This document shows positions 41,783-50,948 of a stretch of DNA of 59,545 nucleotides, piece by piece. Where the stretch lies: contig NZ_RJUA01000123.1 of assembly GCF_024343575.1 (NCBI RefSeq), positions 1-59,545 of the forward strand, read 5' to 3'. The notes under the pieces are model-generated. The model was not told the DNA's origin and did not search any database. It worked only from the letters and a program-made list of their open reading frames with translations. The DNA is from Lacihabitans sp. LS3-19 (GTDB lineage Bacteria > Bacteroidota > Bacteroidia > Cytophagales > Spirosomataceae). The translations under genes were made by a program, and so were the position numbers. How positions within the stretch are numbered: the stretch's first letter is position 1; the number at the start of each line of letters is the position of its first letter.

Positions 41783-43264
41783 ATGAAGAAACTATATATA
41801 ATTCTTCTTTCAATTATAACCACTTCAGGTTTTGCACAGTTCGGCTTTATGAGTCCTGACTCATTGGTAAGCACAGCACCTAAACTCAGGTTTTCAAATA
41901 TAAATGAAGGAGTGGGTAAAATTCTCACTTCCGATGCTTTTGGTAATGCAACTTGGCAAAATTTGCCAACCTCAGGCTTGTGGCAACAAACTGGTAACTA
42001 CATAAGCAATACCAATTCCGGTGGATTCTGGTCTCCATATGCCAATGCCCTACCAGTAAATGCTGACAACACAAGCTATCCTCCACAATCTCCTTCAAGT
42101 GGAAATGGCACTCGCATGGCCTGGATTCCAGGCAGAAGTGCATTTCAAGGTGGTACATTTAATTTACCTGATGGTTCCGTAAGGTTTATCTCAGATAATA
42201 TAGGACTTTTTAGTTTTTGTTATGGTTTGAATTCGGAAAGTAGGTCAAGAGGTGGAGTAGCAATTGGTGAAGAAGTAATAGCTGACGGAACTAGTAATAC
42301 CATAGCTTTTGGAGAAAATGTGCAGGTGCTTGGTCAAAGAAACATAGGTTTTGGTTTTGGAAATCAAATTCAAGATGGTAGCAGCAATACGATTGCCATG
42401 GGAGAAGGCATAAGAAATACTGGAGGCGAATATGTGAATTCTATGGGTTGGGGATTGCTTGGTTCAGGATATGGAACTTCAATTTTCGGAACTTTCAACT
42501 CCACACCAACGGGTTCTTTAAACTCGTGGGTATCTACTGATCCTCTTTTCACAATAGGAAATGGTCAATCAAATTCATTAAGGTCAAATGCTTTATTGAT
42601 TCAAAAAAACGGGGTTGTTAATATTGGTATTAGTCCATTGGTTTCGCTTGTTTACAGACTTCGTGTAGGGGGAGGAATTTATTCCAGCAGTGCCATACAA
42701 GGCAATCAACTTCGTGCGACTAATTTAGCAGGAGTTGGTGAAAGGGATGTTTGTACTGATGCAAGTGGAAATTTAATTGAATGTAGCTCAAATATCCCAA
42801 TTTCAACGCAGTATTACAATATATCTGCGATGGGTTTTCAGCCTGTAATACCAGATGCTAGTTCTCAATTTTGGTTTAGAAGAGACCTCCAGAATGGACT
42901 TGTTTATTTTGATAGTCAATTAAAACAAGTTGATGCTTATGCTTACGCACCTATAGAATTGCCTGATGGAGCATTGGTTAATGAATGGACTTTTAATTAT
43001 AAACAAACGGGAGCTTTGAATACCATGTTTATTGAGTTTGTTAAAGTTGGGAAAACAAATGCGGGTCCTTCTACGATTTTGTCAGAAATTTCGAGTACTT
43101 CAGGAGTAGGTATTTTAGAAATTACAAAAAACTTGGATAAAGGGGATGAATTAATAGAAAATGCAAAATATTACTATTATGTAAGATACAAAAAAGCCCC
43201 ATCAGCTTTATGGCAGGGAGATTCTATGGCAGTTAGGGGTGTGATTTTTAAATACCAAAAATAG
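41783..43264 (+). CDS. Large exported surface protein, adhesin-like
   Basis: A 493-residue protein with a signal peptide (residues 1-19, ending GFAQ). It contains a glycine/serine/asparagine-rich repeat region (about 100-270) and many short strands. No enzyme motif is visible. The opening (PKLRFSNINEGVGKILTSDAFGNATWQNLPT) is a pattern seen at the start of Bacteroidota tail-fibre-like or adhesin-like proteins. It is the first gene of an operon through 45454. It shares its operator with the giant protein at 50949. Confidence 0.75.
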   Translation: MKKLYIILLSIITTSGFAQFGFMSPDSLVSTAPKLRFSNINEGVGKILTSDAFGNATWQNLPTSGLWQQTGNYISNTNSGGFWSPYANALPVNADNTSYPPQSPSSGNGTRMAWIPGRSAFQGGTFNLPDGSVRFISDNIGLFSFCYGLNSESRSRGGVAIGEEVIADGTSNTIAFGENVQVLGQRNIGFGFGNQIQDGSSNTIAMGEGIRNTGGEYVNSMGWGLLGSGYGTSIFGTFNSTPTGSLNSWVSTDPLFTIGNGQSNSLRSNALLIQKNGVVNIGISPLVSLVYRLRVGGGIYSSSAIQGNQLRATNLAGVGERDVCTDASGNLIECSSNIPISTQYYNISAMGFQPVIPDASSQFWFRRDLQNGLVYFDSQLKQVDAYAYAPIELPDGALVNEWTFNYKQTGALNTMFIEFVKVGKTNAGPSTILSEISSTSGVGILEITKNLDKGDELIENAKYYYYVRYKKAPSALWQGDSMAVRGVIFKYQK

Positions 43265-43271
43265 ATATACC

Positions 43272-43634
43272 ATGAAAGCACAAAGGAAGAAAATTACAGA
43301 AAACAATGGTTTGCTCAGATCTCCATATTTGGCAATTCATGTTGGTAGCCGCACCTATTTACAAGCTGCAGAAATAGTAATGATTTCTGCTGATATCAGC
43401 TACTCGTATATTCATCTCAATGATGGAAAAAAGATAATAGTAAGTACAAATATTCAAAAACTACAAGAGCGGCTTTTGGGTGTAAAAAATATAGTAAGGG
43501 TTCACCGCTCATTTATGATAAATGTGAACTACCTCAAAACTTATGATGAGAAGAAAGCGGCCCTCCGCTTTAACCTGAGTTGTCCGATTTCTAGAAGGAA
43601 AAAAAATGATTTAAAAATTGCATTAAATTATTGA
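43272..43634 (+). CDS. LytTR-type DNA-binding protein
   Basis: A 120-residue stand-alone LytTR domain (VHRSFMINVNYLKTYDEKKAALRF and the preceding SYSYIHLNDGKKIIVSTNIQKLQERL). No receiver or membrane part is attached. It lies 7 bp after the large surface-protein gene and its stop overlaps the next start by 4 bp, so it is a regulator embedded in the surface-protein operon. It may bind the palindromic operators. Confidence 0.88.
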   Translation: MKAQRKKITENNGLLRSPYLAIHVGSRTYLQAAEIVMISADISYSYIHLNDGKKIIVSTNIQKLQERLLGVKNIVRVHRSFMINVNYLKTYDEKKAALRFNLSCPISRRKKNDLKIALNY

Positions 43635-44209
43635 ATATGAATAAAATAGTTGCTTTTTTATTGGTAAGTATATCTTCTTTTGCCCAAAACCAAGCCATTT
43701 GGATTGATATCCCTAAGACAGACGGGGAATACATTGTTAATCCAAATAGATTGACGGGTACGAAGGGTCCTAAAGCCAAGTGTACAGCCATAATCGATTT
43801 TGAGTTTCAGATGGCAAAAACGGTCTATGCTACACCAACTCTAAATATCAAAAACGAATTTAAACCCAATGGTTTTCAGACGCTTAGGGTCGACCTGCCT
43901 CTCGACAAATCTTTTACCGAGCTGCATGAGCGGATATTTGAGGGTCGTGTATTGCCCAGTTTAGATATTTTTTCAGATCGGTTTTCTAACGGTAATGTGC
44001 AGTCAGAAACCCAACATATCAAACTCATCAATGTAAGTCTCCTTGAAATCAGTTTATTCACTGATATTCCCGTAAGGCAAAGTGTGCTTTTGAAATATGA
44101 TAAAATCGTCATTAGCTCGACAAAACTCAACCAAAATGGTGGAATCTTGAAAGTAGAACAGACCTGCCTAGACCTGAAAACTGGAAACCCCTGTATAGAT
44201 AAAATATGA
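43631..44209 (+). CDS. Exported Hcp-like protein 1
   Basis: A 192-residue protein with a signal peptide (MNMNKIVAFLLVSISSFAQ). From about residue 70 to 170 the pattern of strands and the LRVDLPLDKSFTELHERIFE, HIKLINVSLLEISLF and VLLKYDKIVISST segments resembles Hcp, the tube protein of type VI secretion. Classical Hcp has no signal peptide, so this would be an exported homologue or a structural mimic. It overlaps both neighbours by 4 bp. Confidence 0.65.
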   Translation: MNMNKIVAFLLVSISSFAQNQAIWIDIPKTDGEYIVNPNRLTGTKGPKAKCTAIIDFEFQMAKTVYATPTLNIKNEFKPNGFQTLRVDLPLDKSFTELHERIFEGRVLPSLDIFSDRFSNGNVQSETQHIKLINVSLLEISLFTDIPVRQSVLLKYDKIVISSTKLNQNGGILKVEQTCLDLKTGNPCIDKI

Positions 44210-44727
44210 AAACTAAAATTCTATTAATCAGCATCATGTGTGTGTTAGGGCAACAGCTCCTTGCACAAAAAATATATGTCAAATTCAAAAAACCAGAGAT
44301 ATTTAGCGACAAAACCAGCCCAGTTTTTTTGGCCAATTATTTTGACATTCGGGATTTCCATTATTCCATTCATAGCGATAATGGCAAGGTTGCTTCAGGA
44401 CTTTTGAGTTTTACTATAGATGAATCTATCGTCTCGCCACAATTGTGGAAAAACCTCTTTCAGCCTGAAACAGTCATGGATTTGGAATTGGTTTTTACTA
44501 AAACTGCCGGGCTCAATGAGCTGACTTATCTAACGATTCGCTGCGATAAGTCTTACATTAATGCCATTAGCACTACCATCCAGAAAAACGAAGTCACTGA
44601 GCTACGCTTGCAGCTTTGGGTAAATGAGTACAGCATTCAATACAAGGAGATGGGAGATTCCGGCAACTTCCTTGGCAATTACAGTACAGGTTGGAGTTAT
44701 CTAAAAAATATCCCTAAAGTCTTTTAA
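44206..44727 (+). CDS. Exported Hcp-like protein 2
   Basis: A 173-residue protein with a signal peptide (MKTKILLISIMCVLGQQLLAQ) and an all-beta pattern (KIYVKFKKPEIFSDK, IVSPQLWKNLFQPETVMDLELVF, LTYLTIRCDKSYINAISTTI). It resembles the preceding Hcp-like protein at low identity. Its start overlaps the previous stop by 4 bp, so the two may be made in equal amounts. No other type VI secretion gene is in the window. Confidence 0.6.
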   Translation: MKTKILLISIMCVLGQQLLAQKIYVKFKKPEIFSDKTSPVFLANYFDIRDFHYSIHSDNGKVASGLLSFTIDESIVSPQLWKNLFQPETVMDLELVFTKTAGLNELTYLTIRCDKSYINAISTTIQKNEVTELRLQLWVNEYSIQYKEMGDSGNFLGNYSTGWSYLKNIPKVF

Positions 44728-44731
44728 ACGC

Positions 44732-45454
44732 ATGAAAAACTACCTATTCATTCTTTGTTTTATTACGGTAAAATTTAATTATGCTCAGCATGTAGAGATT
44801 TCTGAGAAACAAATTAGCTCTCCAAAAATAGGAATTGGAACAGAGGCTCCTATTCGTAATCTTCATTTGGTTGGCAGTGCCATTATGGTGCAGGAGCAGC
44901 CACTCGAAAATATTGTCATTGGCACAGTAGATTCCGTTGATGCCAAATTTGCGGTTTTTAGCAAAAACTTTGGAAACGGAGTCATCATAGATGCTCCTTC
45001 TACACCAGGTGGATATGGCTTATTGGTAAAAGGGTCTGCACATATAGCTGGCAATCTCTCTAAAGCAGGCGGGACATTCAAAATTGACCATCCGCAAGAT
45101 CCATTGAACAAAACCCTTTCGCACGCTTTTGTGGAGAGCCCCCAAATGCTAAATATCTACAGTGGAAATTGCATAACAGACACAAATGCGGAAGCAATAG
45201 TTAAGCTTCCCGATTACTTTGAGGCTCTCAATCAAGACTTTAGATATCAGCTGACAGTAATTGGTTCTTTTACTCAAGCCATAGTTTGGAAGAAAGTAGA
45301 AAATAATGCCTTCACCATTAAAACAGAACAACCACAAACCGAGGTTTCGTGGCAGATTACTGGCATCAGAAAAGACCGCTGGGCATTGGAAAATCCTATT
45401 GTAGTAGAACAAATCAAGTCTAATTCTGAAAAAGGAAAATGGATAAATCCTTGA
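44732..45454 (+). CDS. Exported tail-fibre-like protein
   Basis: A 240-residue protein with a signal peptide (about 1-18). The segment KIGIGTEAPIRNLHLVGSA is the usual entry to fibre-like repeats. The part AHIAGNLSKAGGTFKIDHPQDPLNKTLSHAFVESPQMLNIYSGN and the following sequence match a conserved C-terminal region found in other bacteria, in proteins otherwise unknown. It starts 4 bp after the second Hcp-like gene and closes the exported part of the operon. Confidence 0.75.
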   Translation: MKNYLFILCFITVKFNYAQHVEISEKQISSPKIGIGTEAPIRNLHLVGSAIMVQEQPLENIVIGTVDSVDAKFAVFSKNFGNGVIIDAPSTPGGYGLLVKGSAHIAGNLSKAGGTFKIDHPQDPLNKTLSHAFVESPQMLNIYSGNCITDTNAEAIVKLPDYFEALNQDFRYQLTVIGSFTQAIVWKKVENNAFTIKTEQPQTEVSWQITGIRKDRWALENPIVVEQIKSNSEKGKWINP

Positions 45455-45514
45455 AAGAAAAGGCGTTACCGAAAAGCCTTTAAGAGAGTAGGAACAAATG
45501 AAAACTATAAAATT

Positions 45515-46078
45515 ATGGCAATTGATTTTAAAAAAGTAGGTGACAAAATGAGCACCTCTGGCGAAAAACAAAAGAAAACAGGCGAAAAGCTCATAGCTTA
45601 TTCTGAAGATTTTAAAGCCTTTGGGCAAATTTTTGAAAATGACGGAAAGCTCGACAATGCTCTAGAATCTACGGAAACCGCTGTGAAAGTAATTCGAAAT
45701 TTACTAGCTCCTCCTGTAAATATCTTAAAAGCAATTGGAAATGGATTTAACGCCATTGTAGTACCTGACCTAGACGTGTTTACACGGAGGATAGATATAC
45801 CAGTAGTGGGTAGGATTACCATCGTAACAGGCGTAAATGTAGGAACCCAGAGGCCCTTTAGGGCTATTGGCAATAGTTTTAATGATTTGGCAGATGATAT
45901 AAATGATATAAGAACTACACTTGGCGACATAGCTAAAGCTTGTAACGATAGCCAAGCAGAATTTGGCAAAATTCAGGTAAAAATAAACGAAGGTTCAAGC
46001 GAAATTATGCAGGCAGGTGTGTCATTGGTAGAAACGGGGGCTTTGCTTTCTGAGATTGGACTTTTGCTAAAAGCTTAA
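45515..46078 (+). CDS. Helical protein of unknown function at the end of the surface operon
   Basis: A 187-residue, largely helical protein without a signal peptide. Helices near 1-45 and 120-187 flank a hydrophobic middle segment (about 65-105, NLLAPPVNILKAIGNGFNAIVVP). That arrangement recalls pore-forming or membrane-active helical proteins, but I cannot assign a family. It starts 60 bp after the exported tail-fibre-like gene and could be co-transcribed. The lack of a signal peptide sets it apart from its neighbours. Confidence 0.6.
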   Translation: MAIDFKKVGDKMSTSGEKQKKTGEKLIAYSEDFKAFGQIFENDGKLDNALESTETAVKVIRNLLAPPVNILKAIGNGFNAIVVPDLDVFTRRIDIPVVGRITIVTGVNVGTQRPFRAIGNSFNDLADDINDIRTTLGDIAKACNDSQAEFGKIQVKINEGSSEIMQAGVSLVETGALLSEIGLLLKA

Positions 46079-46398
46079 GGAAAACAGTTTCATCTGTTCT
46101 TTAGTTTTTTCAAAAATTCGTAAACGCTAAGATGTAGGTCTTACTATTTATTATTAAACTTTATCGAAAGTCAAAAAATAGGATATTAGGGAAATTTCGA
46201 TTTATTGTCTTCCTATTAAATGGTAATTGATGAGGTTTTCCTTGCTAAATTCAAATATTGGGCATTCAAAGTGGAGATTAGTATTTAACAAAAATGAATT
46301 TGTAAGTCGTTTAAGTGTTTAATATTTATACAGTTACGCCAATGTGTGATAATATTATTGGGTGACAAAAGTTTAAAATTTAAAAGTAATAATTGTAA
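46079..46398. other. AT-rich intergenic region
   Basis: About 320 bp between the surface operon and the SprB-repeat gene. I see no gene, no clear terminator and no copy of the palindromic operator present at 41720 and 50885. Confidence 0.6.
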
Positions 46399-48141
46399 AT
46401 GATGATAAAGCTAATTTTGGTTCTATTGTTACCTGTTTTTGGCTTTGGTCAAAAAGATAGTTCTACTTTTCAAGTTACGTCATTAACATTAGGCTTTGGT
46501 TCGCAAACCAATATCAGCTGTTTTGGGGGCAAAGATGGAGCTGCCTCCGTTTTGCCAGCTAGTGGAGGTGTAGCCCCATATACCTATAATTGGACACCTG
46601 GTACTCCCATTGGAGATGGTACAGTTTCTGTAACGGGTTTGACATCAGGTACTTGGACTTGTACTGCCAAAGATTTTTTGGGTAATACAGTTCAACGTTT
46701 TTTTCAAATTACACAACCAACTTCTTTATTAGGTTCGGTTATTTCTATAACAAACGCGAGCAACCCAAGTGCGACTGATGGTGCCGCCACAATTGAAGGT
46801 GTAGGAGGTACCCCACCGTATATTTATAACTGGTCACCCGGCAACCCTACAGGAGATGGAACTGCTACCATTACCGACCTAAGCCCTGGGATATATACCT
46901 GTACTATAAAAGATGCCAAAAGTTGTACAAGTACCCTTGCCGTAACTGTCGGTTCCCAACTTTCGGTTACTGCATTATCCCAAACAAATGTGACTTGTTT
47001 TGGTGGAAGCAATGGGGCTGCCGCCGTCAATGAGCCCACAGGAGGTACTCCTCCATATACATATAACTGGACGCCGGGCAATCCTGTAGGAGACGGTACA
47101 AAAAGTGTAACTAACCTAACAGCAGGTACTTGGACTTGTAACGTTAGCGACGCACTTGGTGCATTAACTTCGTTAAATTTTATAATTACTAAGCCTCCAT
47201 CTATAGTAATGACCGCTAATCAACAGACCAACGTTTCATTTTCGGGAGCATCTGACGGTGCAGCTATTGCCAATCCGGCCTCTGGTGGTACTCCTCCTTA
47301 TAGCTACAATTGGACACCCGGAAACCCCATTGGGGATGGGACATTATCCGTTACAGGATTAACTGCCGGTACCTGGACCTGTAACGCCTTCGATTCAAAC
47401 GGATGCACAAGTTCGGTTGCCTTTCAGATAGTAGTAAAGCTCAAAATTGCACCTTCACCTAAAACCGATGTCTCTTGCTTTGGAGGGTCGGACGGTACAG
47501 CCACTGTAGCTTTAGAAGGAGGTAAAGCCCCATTTTCCTTCAATTGGACCCCTGGAAATCCCACAGGAGATGGAACTTCTTCGATTTCAGGTCTTAATGC
47601 AAATACCTATACTTGTACCGTTACAGATGCCCAAGGTACAGTAGTTTCTACGGATTTTGTTATACAACAACCAAACGAATTAACCATCAATGATGCTGAG
47701 TTTAGCAATGTGTCATGTCCCAACGGGCAAACCGGGATAGCTAGCATTCTATCTTTGGGCGGAGGCACGCCAATCTATATATACAATTGGACGCCAGGAA
47801 ATCCAATAGGTGATGGTACGCCTTTTGTAACAGATTTAACTTCAGGTACTTGGAGTTGTACAGTTACGGATTCAAAAGGTTGTGTAGTTCAAAAATCCTT
47901 TGTCATTGGGACAGATTTTCAAAACGTCGACATAATATTAAAGAGTCCAATTGATGACCTAAATGCAAATACGCTAACTAAAAAGACCATGGGGGAGATC
48001 TATGCAAATATTCAGGCTAGTAATATGTCTGTATTAAATTTGACATCTGATAAATCCATTCTTTTAGATGCCAAAAAAGGGGTTTTTGAAATAGAAAACG
48101 GGAGTATATTTGAGGCAAAAATAGAAGGTTGCAAGAATTGA
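46399..48141 (+). CDS. SprB-repeat surface protein 1
   Basis: A 580-residue protein with a signal peptide (MMIKLILVLLLPVFGFGQ) and six SprB repeats of about 80 residues between 30 and 510. Each has the pattern CFGGxDGxA, GGTPPYTYNWTPGNP, GDGT, and TCTVxD. SprB repeats occur in the gliding adhesin of Flavobacterium. The last 75 residues (LKSPIDDLNANTLTKKT to EAKIEGCKN) are a C-terminal module, also found in the giant protein at 50949, ending in Gly-Cys-x-Asn. No standard T9SS sorting domain is apparent. Confidence 0.88.
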   Translation: MMIKLILVLLLPVFGFGQKDSSTFQVTSLTLGFGSQTNISCFGGKDGAASVLPASGGVAPYTYNWTPGTPIGDGTVSVTGLTSGTWTCTAKDFLGNTVQRFFQITQPTSLLGSVISITNASNPSATDGAATIEGVGGTPPYIYNWSPGNPTGDGTATITDLSPGIYTCTIKDAKSCTSTLAVTVGSQLSVTALSQTNVTCFGGSNGAAAVNEPTGGTPPYTYNWTPGNPVGDGTKSVTNLTAGTWTCNVSDALGALTSLNFIITKPPSIVMTANQQTNVSFSGASDGAAIANPASGGTPPYSYNWTPGNPIGDGTLSVTGLTAGTWTCNAFDSNGCTSSVAFQIVVKLKIAPSPKTDVSCFGGSDGTATVALEGGKAPFSFNWTPGNPTGDGTSSISGLNANTYTCTVTDAQGTVVSTDFVIQQPNELTINDAEFSNVSCPNGQTGIASILSLGGGTPIYIYNWTPGNPIGDGTPFVTDLTSGTWSCTVTDSKGCVVQKSFVIGTDFQNVDIILKSPIDDLNANTLTKKTMGEIYANIQASNMSVLNLTSDKSILLDAKKGVFEIENGSIFEAKIEGCKN

Positions 48142-48382
48142 ATGCAAATGTTTTTATAATTCGATTTCTAATTTAAACAAGAGGTAATTTCTATTTGGAT
48201 ATGGAGCCGGAAGAAACAATAACTCTTAGCCAATAAATTTCTATTTGAAAGGTAATTTGCCATCTGGCCAGAGCCATTCACAAATAAAAAGACAATAAAA
48301 GACGAAAGTTTTGTAAAGCTATTAAGTTGGTATTTTACACCTCTTTTGTAAAGTTAGTTTTTTTACAGACAGCCATTGGTGG

Positions 48383-49072
48383 TTATTGTAGAGCGACACC
48401 CAATAATTCATAAAGTTCTTGACGACCTTTTGAGGTTGCAACTAACTCTCTCGAAAATTCAACTTTTTTAAACCACTTTCTTTCAAGCATTTTGTTTAAA
48501 AATTCAGCACCAAGTTGACCAGCTAAGTGCGGACGACGTTCAGACCAATCAAGACATTGACGAGTTAAAGGGCGACGATTATTATTAAAGCCTTCTTTGG
48601 ATATATTAAAAACCTGAAACCATTCCCAACCTTTTTCAGAAACTAAGTAGACATTTTTTGACTTTATTAAATAACCTTTTCTTTCTAATGTTTCAGCAAT
48701 TTCAACACCAATAAAACCTGCTAAATGGTCGTAACAAGTTCTACAATATTTTAAACCATTAAGTTGAGGTTGCTTTTTTATACTTTTAGTGGAGCTATTG
48801 TTTGCAAGATTTGCTAACCCTTCAACAGCATAAGCAACCTCGGAATTTGAAAGCGAGTAATACCTATGTCGTCCCTGAATTTCAACTTTTACTATTTCAG
48901 CTTCAAGCAACTTTGACAAATGATTACTTGCTGAAGTGGGCGAAGTATCTGCAACGATGGACAACTCACTTGCAGTATATGCTCTACCGTCAAGCAAATT
49001 CCAAAGCATTCTTGCTCGTGTAGGTTCGCACATTAAAGCGGAAATTGAAACAAATTTATCTTCTACATTCAT
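48383..49072 (-). CDS. ArsR-type transcription regulator
   Basis: A 229-residue protein with an N-terminal winged helix of ArsR type (about 10-80, LMCEPTRARMLWNLLDGRAYTASELS, then SPTSASNHLSKLLEAEIVKV). The C-terminal portion includes YCRTCYDHLAGFIGVEIAE and CLDWSERRPHLAGQLGAEFL, a conserved pattern of a subgroup with a small effector or oxidation-sensing part. It is divergent from the ACT-domain and OsmC genes, which it probably controls. Confidence 0.88.
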   Translation of the reverse strand: MNVEDKFVSISALMCEPTRARMLWNLLDGRAYTASELSIVADTSPTSASNHLSKLLEAEIVKVEIQGRHRYYSLSNSEVAYAVEGLANLANNSSTKSIKKQPQLNGLKYCRTCYDHLAGFIGVEIAETLERKGYLIKSKNVYLVSEKGWEWFQVFNISKEGFNNNRRPLTRQCLDWSERRPHLAGQLGAEFLNKMLERKWFKKVEFSRELVATSKGRQELYELLGVALQ

Positions 49073-49133
49073 AGTTCACTATTAAATGAAATGTAAATGT
49101 AATGATTGCATTTAATTTGCAAAAAATAAAAAA

Positions 49134-49529
49134 ATGCAAGACATAGAAATTTTATTAGAAAACAAGCCAGGTGCGTTGGCTTTAATGGGTGAAACTTTAG
49201 GCAAAAATAAAATTAGCCTTGAAGGTGGCGGTGTATTTCAAAATGGGGAAATGTCAATTGCTCATTTCTTAGTGGAAGAAGCGGAAAGAGCCAAAGAAGA
49301 GTTAGCGAAAGTTCAAATTAAAGTCGTGAAAATAAACAATGTGATTATTCAAAAACTGCGTCAAGATGTTGCAGGACAGTTAGGTATGTTTTGCAGACGA
49401 ATGGCCGAAGCTAATGTAAATATTTTAGTACAATACAGCGACCATTCTAATCAATTAATTGTAGTAGTGGACGACTATGAAAAAGGTAAAAAAGTATCGG
49501 AAGAATGGATTAAAGAATGGTGGAGTTAA
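49134..49529 (+). CDS. ACT-domain protein
   Basis: A 131-residue protein with two ACT-like halves (MQDIEILLENKPGALALMGETLGKN, and QLGMFCRRMAEANVNILVQYSDHSNQLIVVV). Such proteins bind small ligands such as amino acids. It is 19 bp upstream of the OsmC gene and 61 bp from the divergent ArsR-type regulator. Confidence 0.85.
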   Translation: MQDIEILLENKPGALALMGETLGKNKISLEGGGVFQNGEMSIAHFLVEEAERAKEELAKVQIKVVKINNVIIQKLRQDVAGQLGMFCRRMAEANVNILVQYSDHSNQLIVVVDDYEKGKKVSEEWIKEWWS

Positions 49530-49548
49530 ATAATTAAAAAATAACTTT

Positions 49549-50022
49549 ATGAACGGACAACATAATTACAGCCTGACAGTAAAGTGGACTGGCAACACAG
49601 GAACAGGGACTTCAAATTATGCAGGATTTGAAAGAAGTCATTCTATTTTTGTTGCAAATAAAACTGAAATTTTGGGTTCTTCTGACCCTGCATTTCGAGG
49701 TGACAAAACGAAACATAATCCAGAAGACCTGTTGTTATCATCTATTTCATCTTGTCATATGCTGTGGTATCTGCATTTATGTACAGTGGAAGGCATTATT
49801 GCTACAGATTATATTGATAATGCAACAGGAATAATGCTTGAAACTGCAAACGGAGGTGGAAAATTTACAGAAGTAACTTTAAACCCAATAGTTATCATAA
49901 CAGATATTTCAATGACATTAAAAGCGAATGAACTTCATAAGAAAGCAAATGAGTTATGCTTTGTTGCGAACTCATTAAATTTTCCTGTTTATCATAAGCC
50001 GACTTGTATAACTACAAGCTGA
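49549..50022 (+). CDS. OsmC/Ohr-family protein
   Basis: A 157-residue protein of the OsmC family, thiol peroxidases acting on organic hydroperoxides. Visible are NPEDLLLSSISSCHMLWYLHLC (first Cys and a second one nearby) and PVYHKPTC near the C-terminus. It is downstream of the ACT-domain gene and in the regulator's orbit, suggesting a small stress-response unit. Confidence 0.88.
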   Translation: MNGQHNYSLTVKWTGNTGTGTSNYAGFERSHSIFVANKTEILGSSDPAFRGDKTKHNPEDLLLSSISSCHMLWYLHLCTVEGIIATDYIDNATGIMLETANGGGKFTEVTLNPIVIITDISMTLKANELHKKANELCFVANSLNFPVYHKPTCITTS

Positions 50023-50140
50023 CCGAGAAGAACAAAGAATATTTAGAATGTAGAAGAAAGTCGGAATACCGCATTACCCTGACCGTAAACAAAGTCTGGG
50101 TGGTTCGATATCTTGGCTTTTTGCTACTTTGTTCCAACCA

Positions 50141-50640
50141 CAAACTGCAGAATGGCACACAGATGTCACAGATGCCTATCGGCAACGCTGATTTTCGCTG
50201 ATTTTTCAATCTTGCTTAATAAAAATCCGTGCTAATCTGTTTCATCCGTGTCATCTGTGTTCTAAACACGAATCACACAATGGCACGCTGATGACGCAGA
50301 TGCTTATCGGCAACGCTGATTTATGATGATTTTTAATAAACAATCCGTGTCCAATCGGTATAATCCGTGTTCCAACCACAAACCGCAGAATGGCACGCTG
50401 ATGTCACAGATGCCTATCGGCAACGCTGATTTTCGCTGATTTTTCAATTTTGCTTAATAAAAATCCGTGCTAATCTGTTTCCTCCGTATCATCCTTGTTC
50501 CAATCAAGCACCGCAAAATGGCACACAGATGACACAGATACCTATCGGCAACGCTGATTTTTGCTGATTTTTCAATCTGAACTAATAAAAATCTATATAA
50601 ATCCGCATTGCATAGCATCCGTTTTATCGGCGTGCTATTA
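50141..50640. repeat. Four tandem copies of a ~120-bp palindromic intergenic repeat
   Basis: Copies begin near 50150, 50279, 50392 and 50517. Each contains AATGGCAC, a CAGATG(N)CACAGATG-type left arm, TATCGGCAACGCTGATTTT, and a right arm of the CCGTGTCATCTGTGTT type. The arms are complementary, so each copy could fold. The repeat is not coding. The remaining sequence from 50023 to 50948 otherwise holds only the operator and promoter of the next gene. Confidence 0.85.
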
Positions 50641-50884
50641 TCATCAGATTGAAGTTTTTTTTGATGGTAAGCCACTCGGATTCGTTTTTATTCGAACGGT
50701 GCGACTATTCGCAAAAATAAAGGCAGATGCCTAGTCCCTAGGAGGCAAGCCGACTCAAAGTAAATAGGGGCTCATTTTCACCCAAAACAAAAAATAGCTT
50801 GAATAGCCATTCAAGGCCGATTTTTATCTAAAGTAAATTTTTGTTAGACGCCATTATCTTAATTTTAAAATTTAACGCTTTTTA

Positions 50885-50931
50885 CTACTAACATTAGTAG
50901 TACCCTTGAATTCAGGCATTAAGTAGTTTTG
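50885..50931 (+). promoter_or_regulatory. Palindromic operator plus -7 box, copy 2
   Basis: CTACTAACATTAGTAG (50885-50900) and TACC are identical to the copy at 41720. TAGTTTTG (50924-50931) follows at the same 23-bp distance. The gene at 50949 begins 18 bp after the box. A TTG at 50905-50907 sits too close to be a standard -33. Confidence 0.72.
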
Positions 50932-50948
50932 AACAAATATTATTTGCT

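Noticed and set aside
46824-47081. Antisense frames within the SprB-repeat genes
   Set aside because: They recur in register with the repeats (also at 57790, 58270 and 58750) because the same repeat is read backwards; not genes.
50004-50201. Overlapping open frames of about 65 codons on both strands after the OsmC gene
   Set aside because: They lie at the edge of the repeat block, overlap each other in antisense and contain no recognisable motif.
50141-50640. CRISPR array
   Set aside because: The repeat units are about 120 bp and the whole unit is repeated; there are no unique spacers between short direct repeats.
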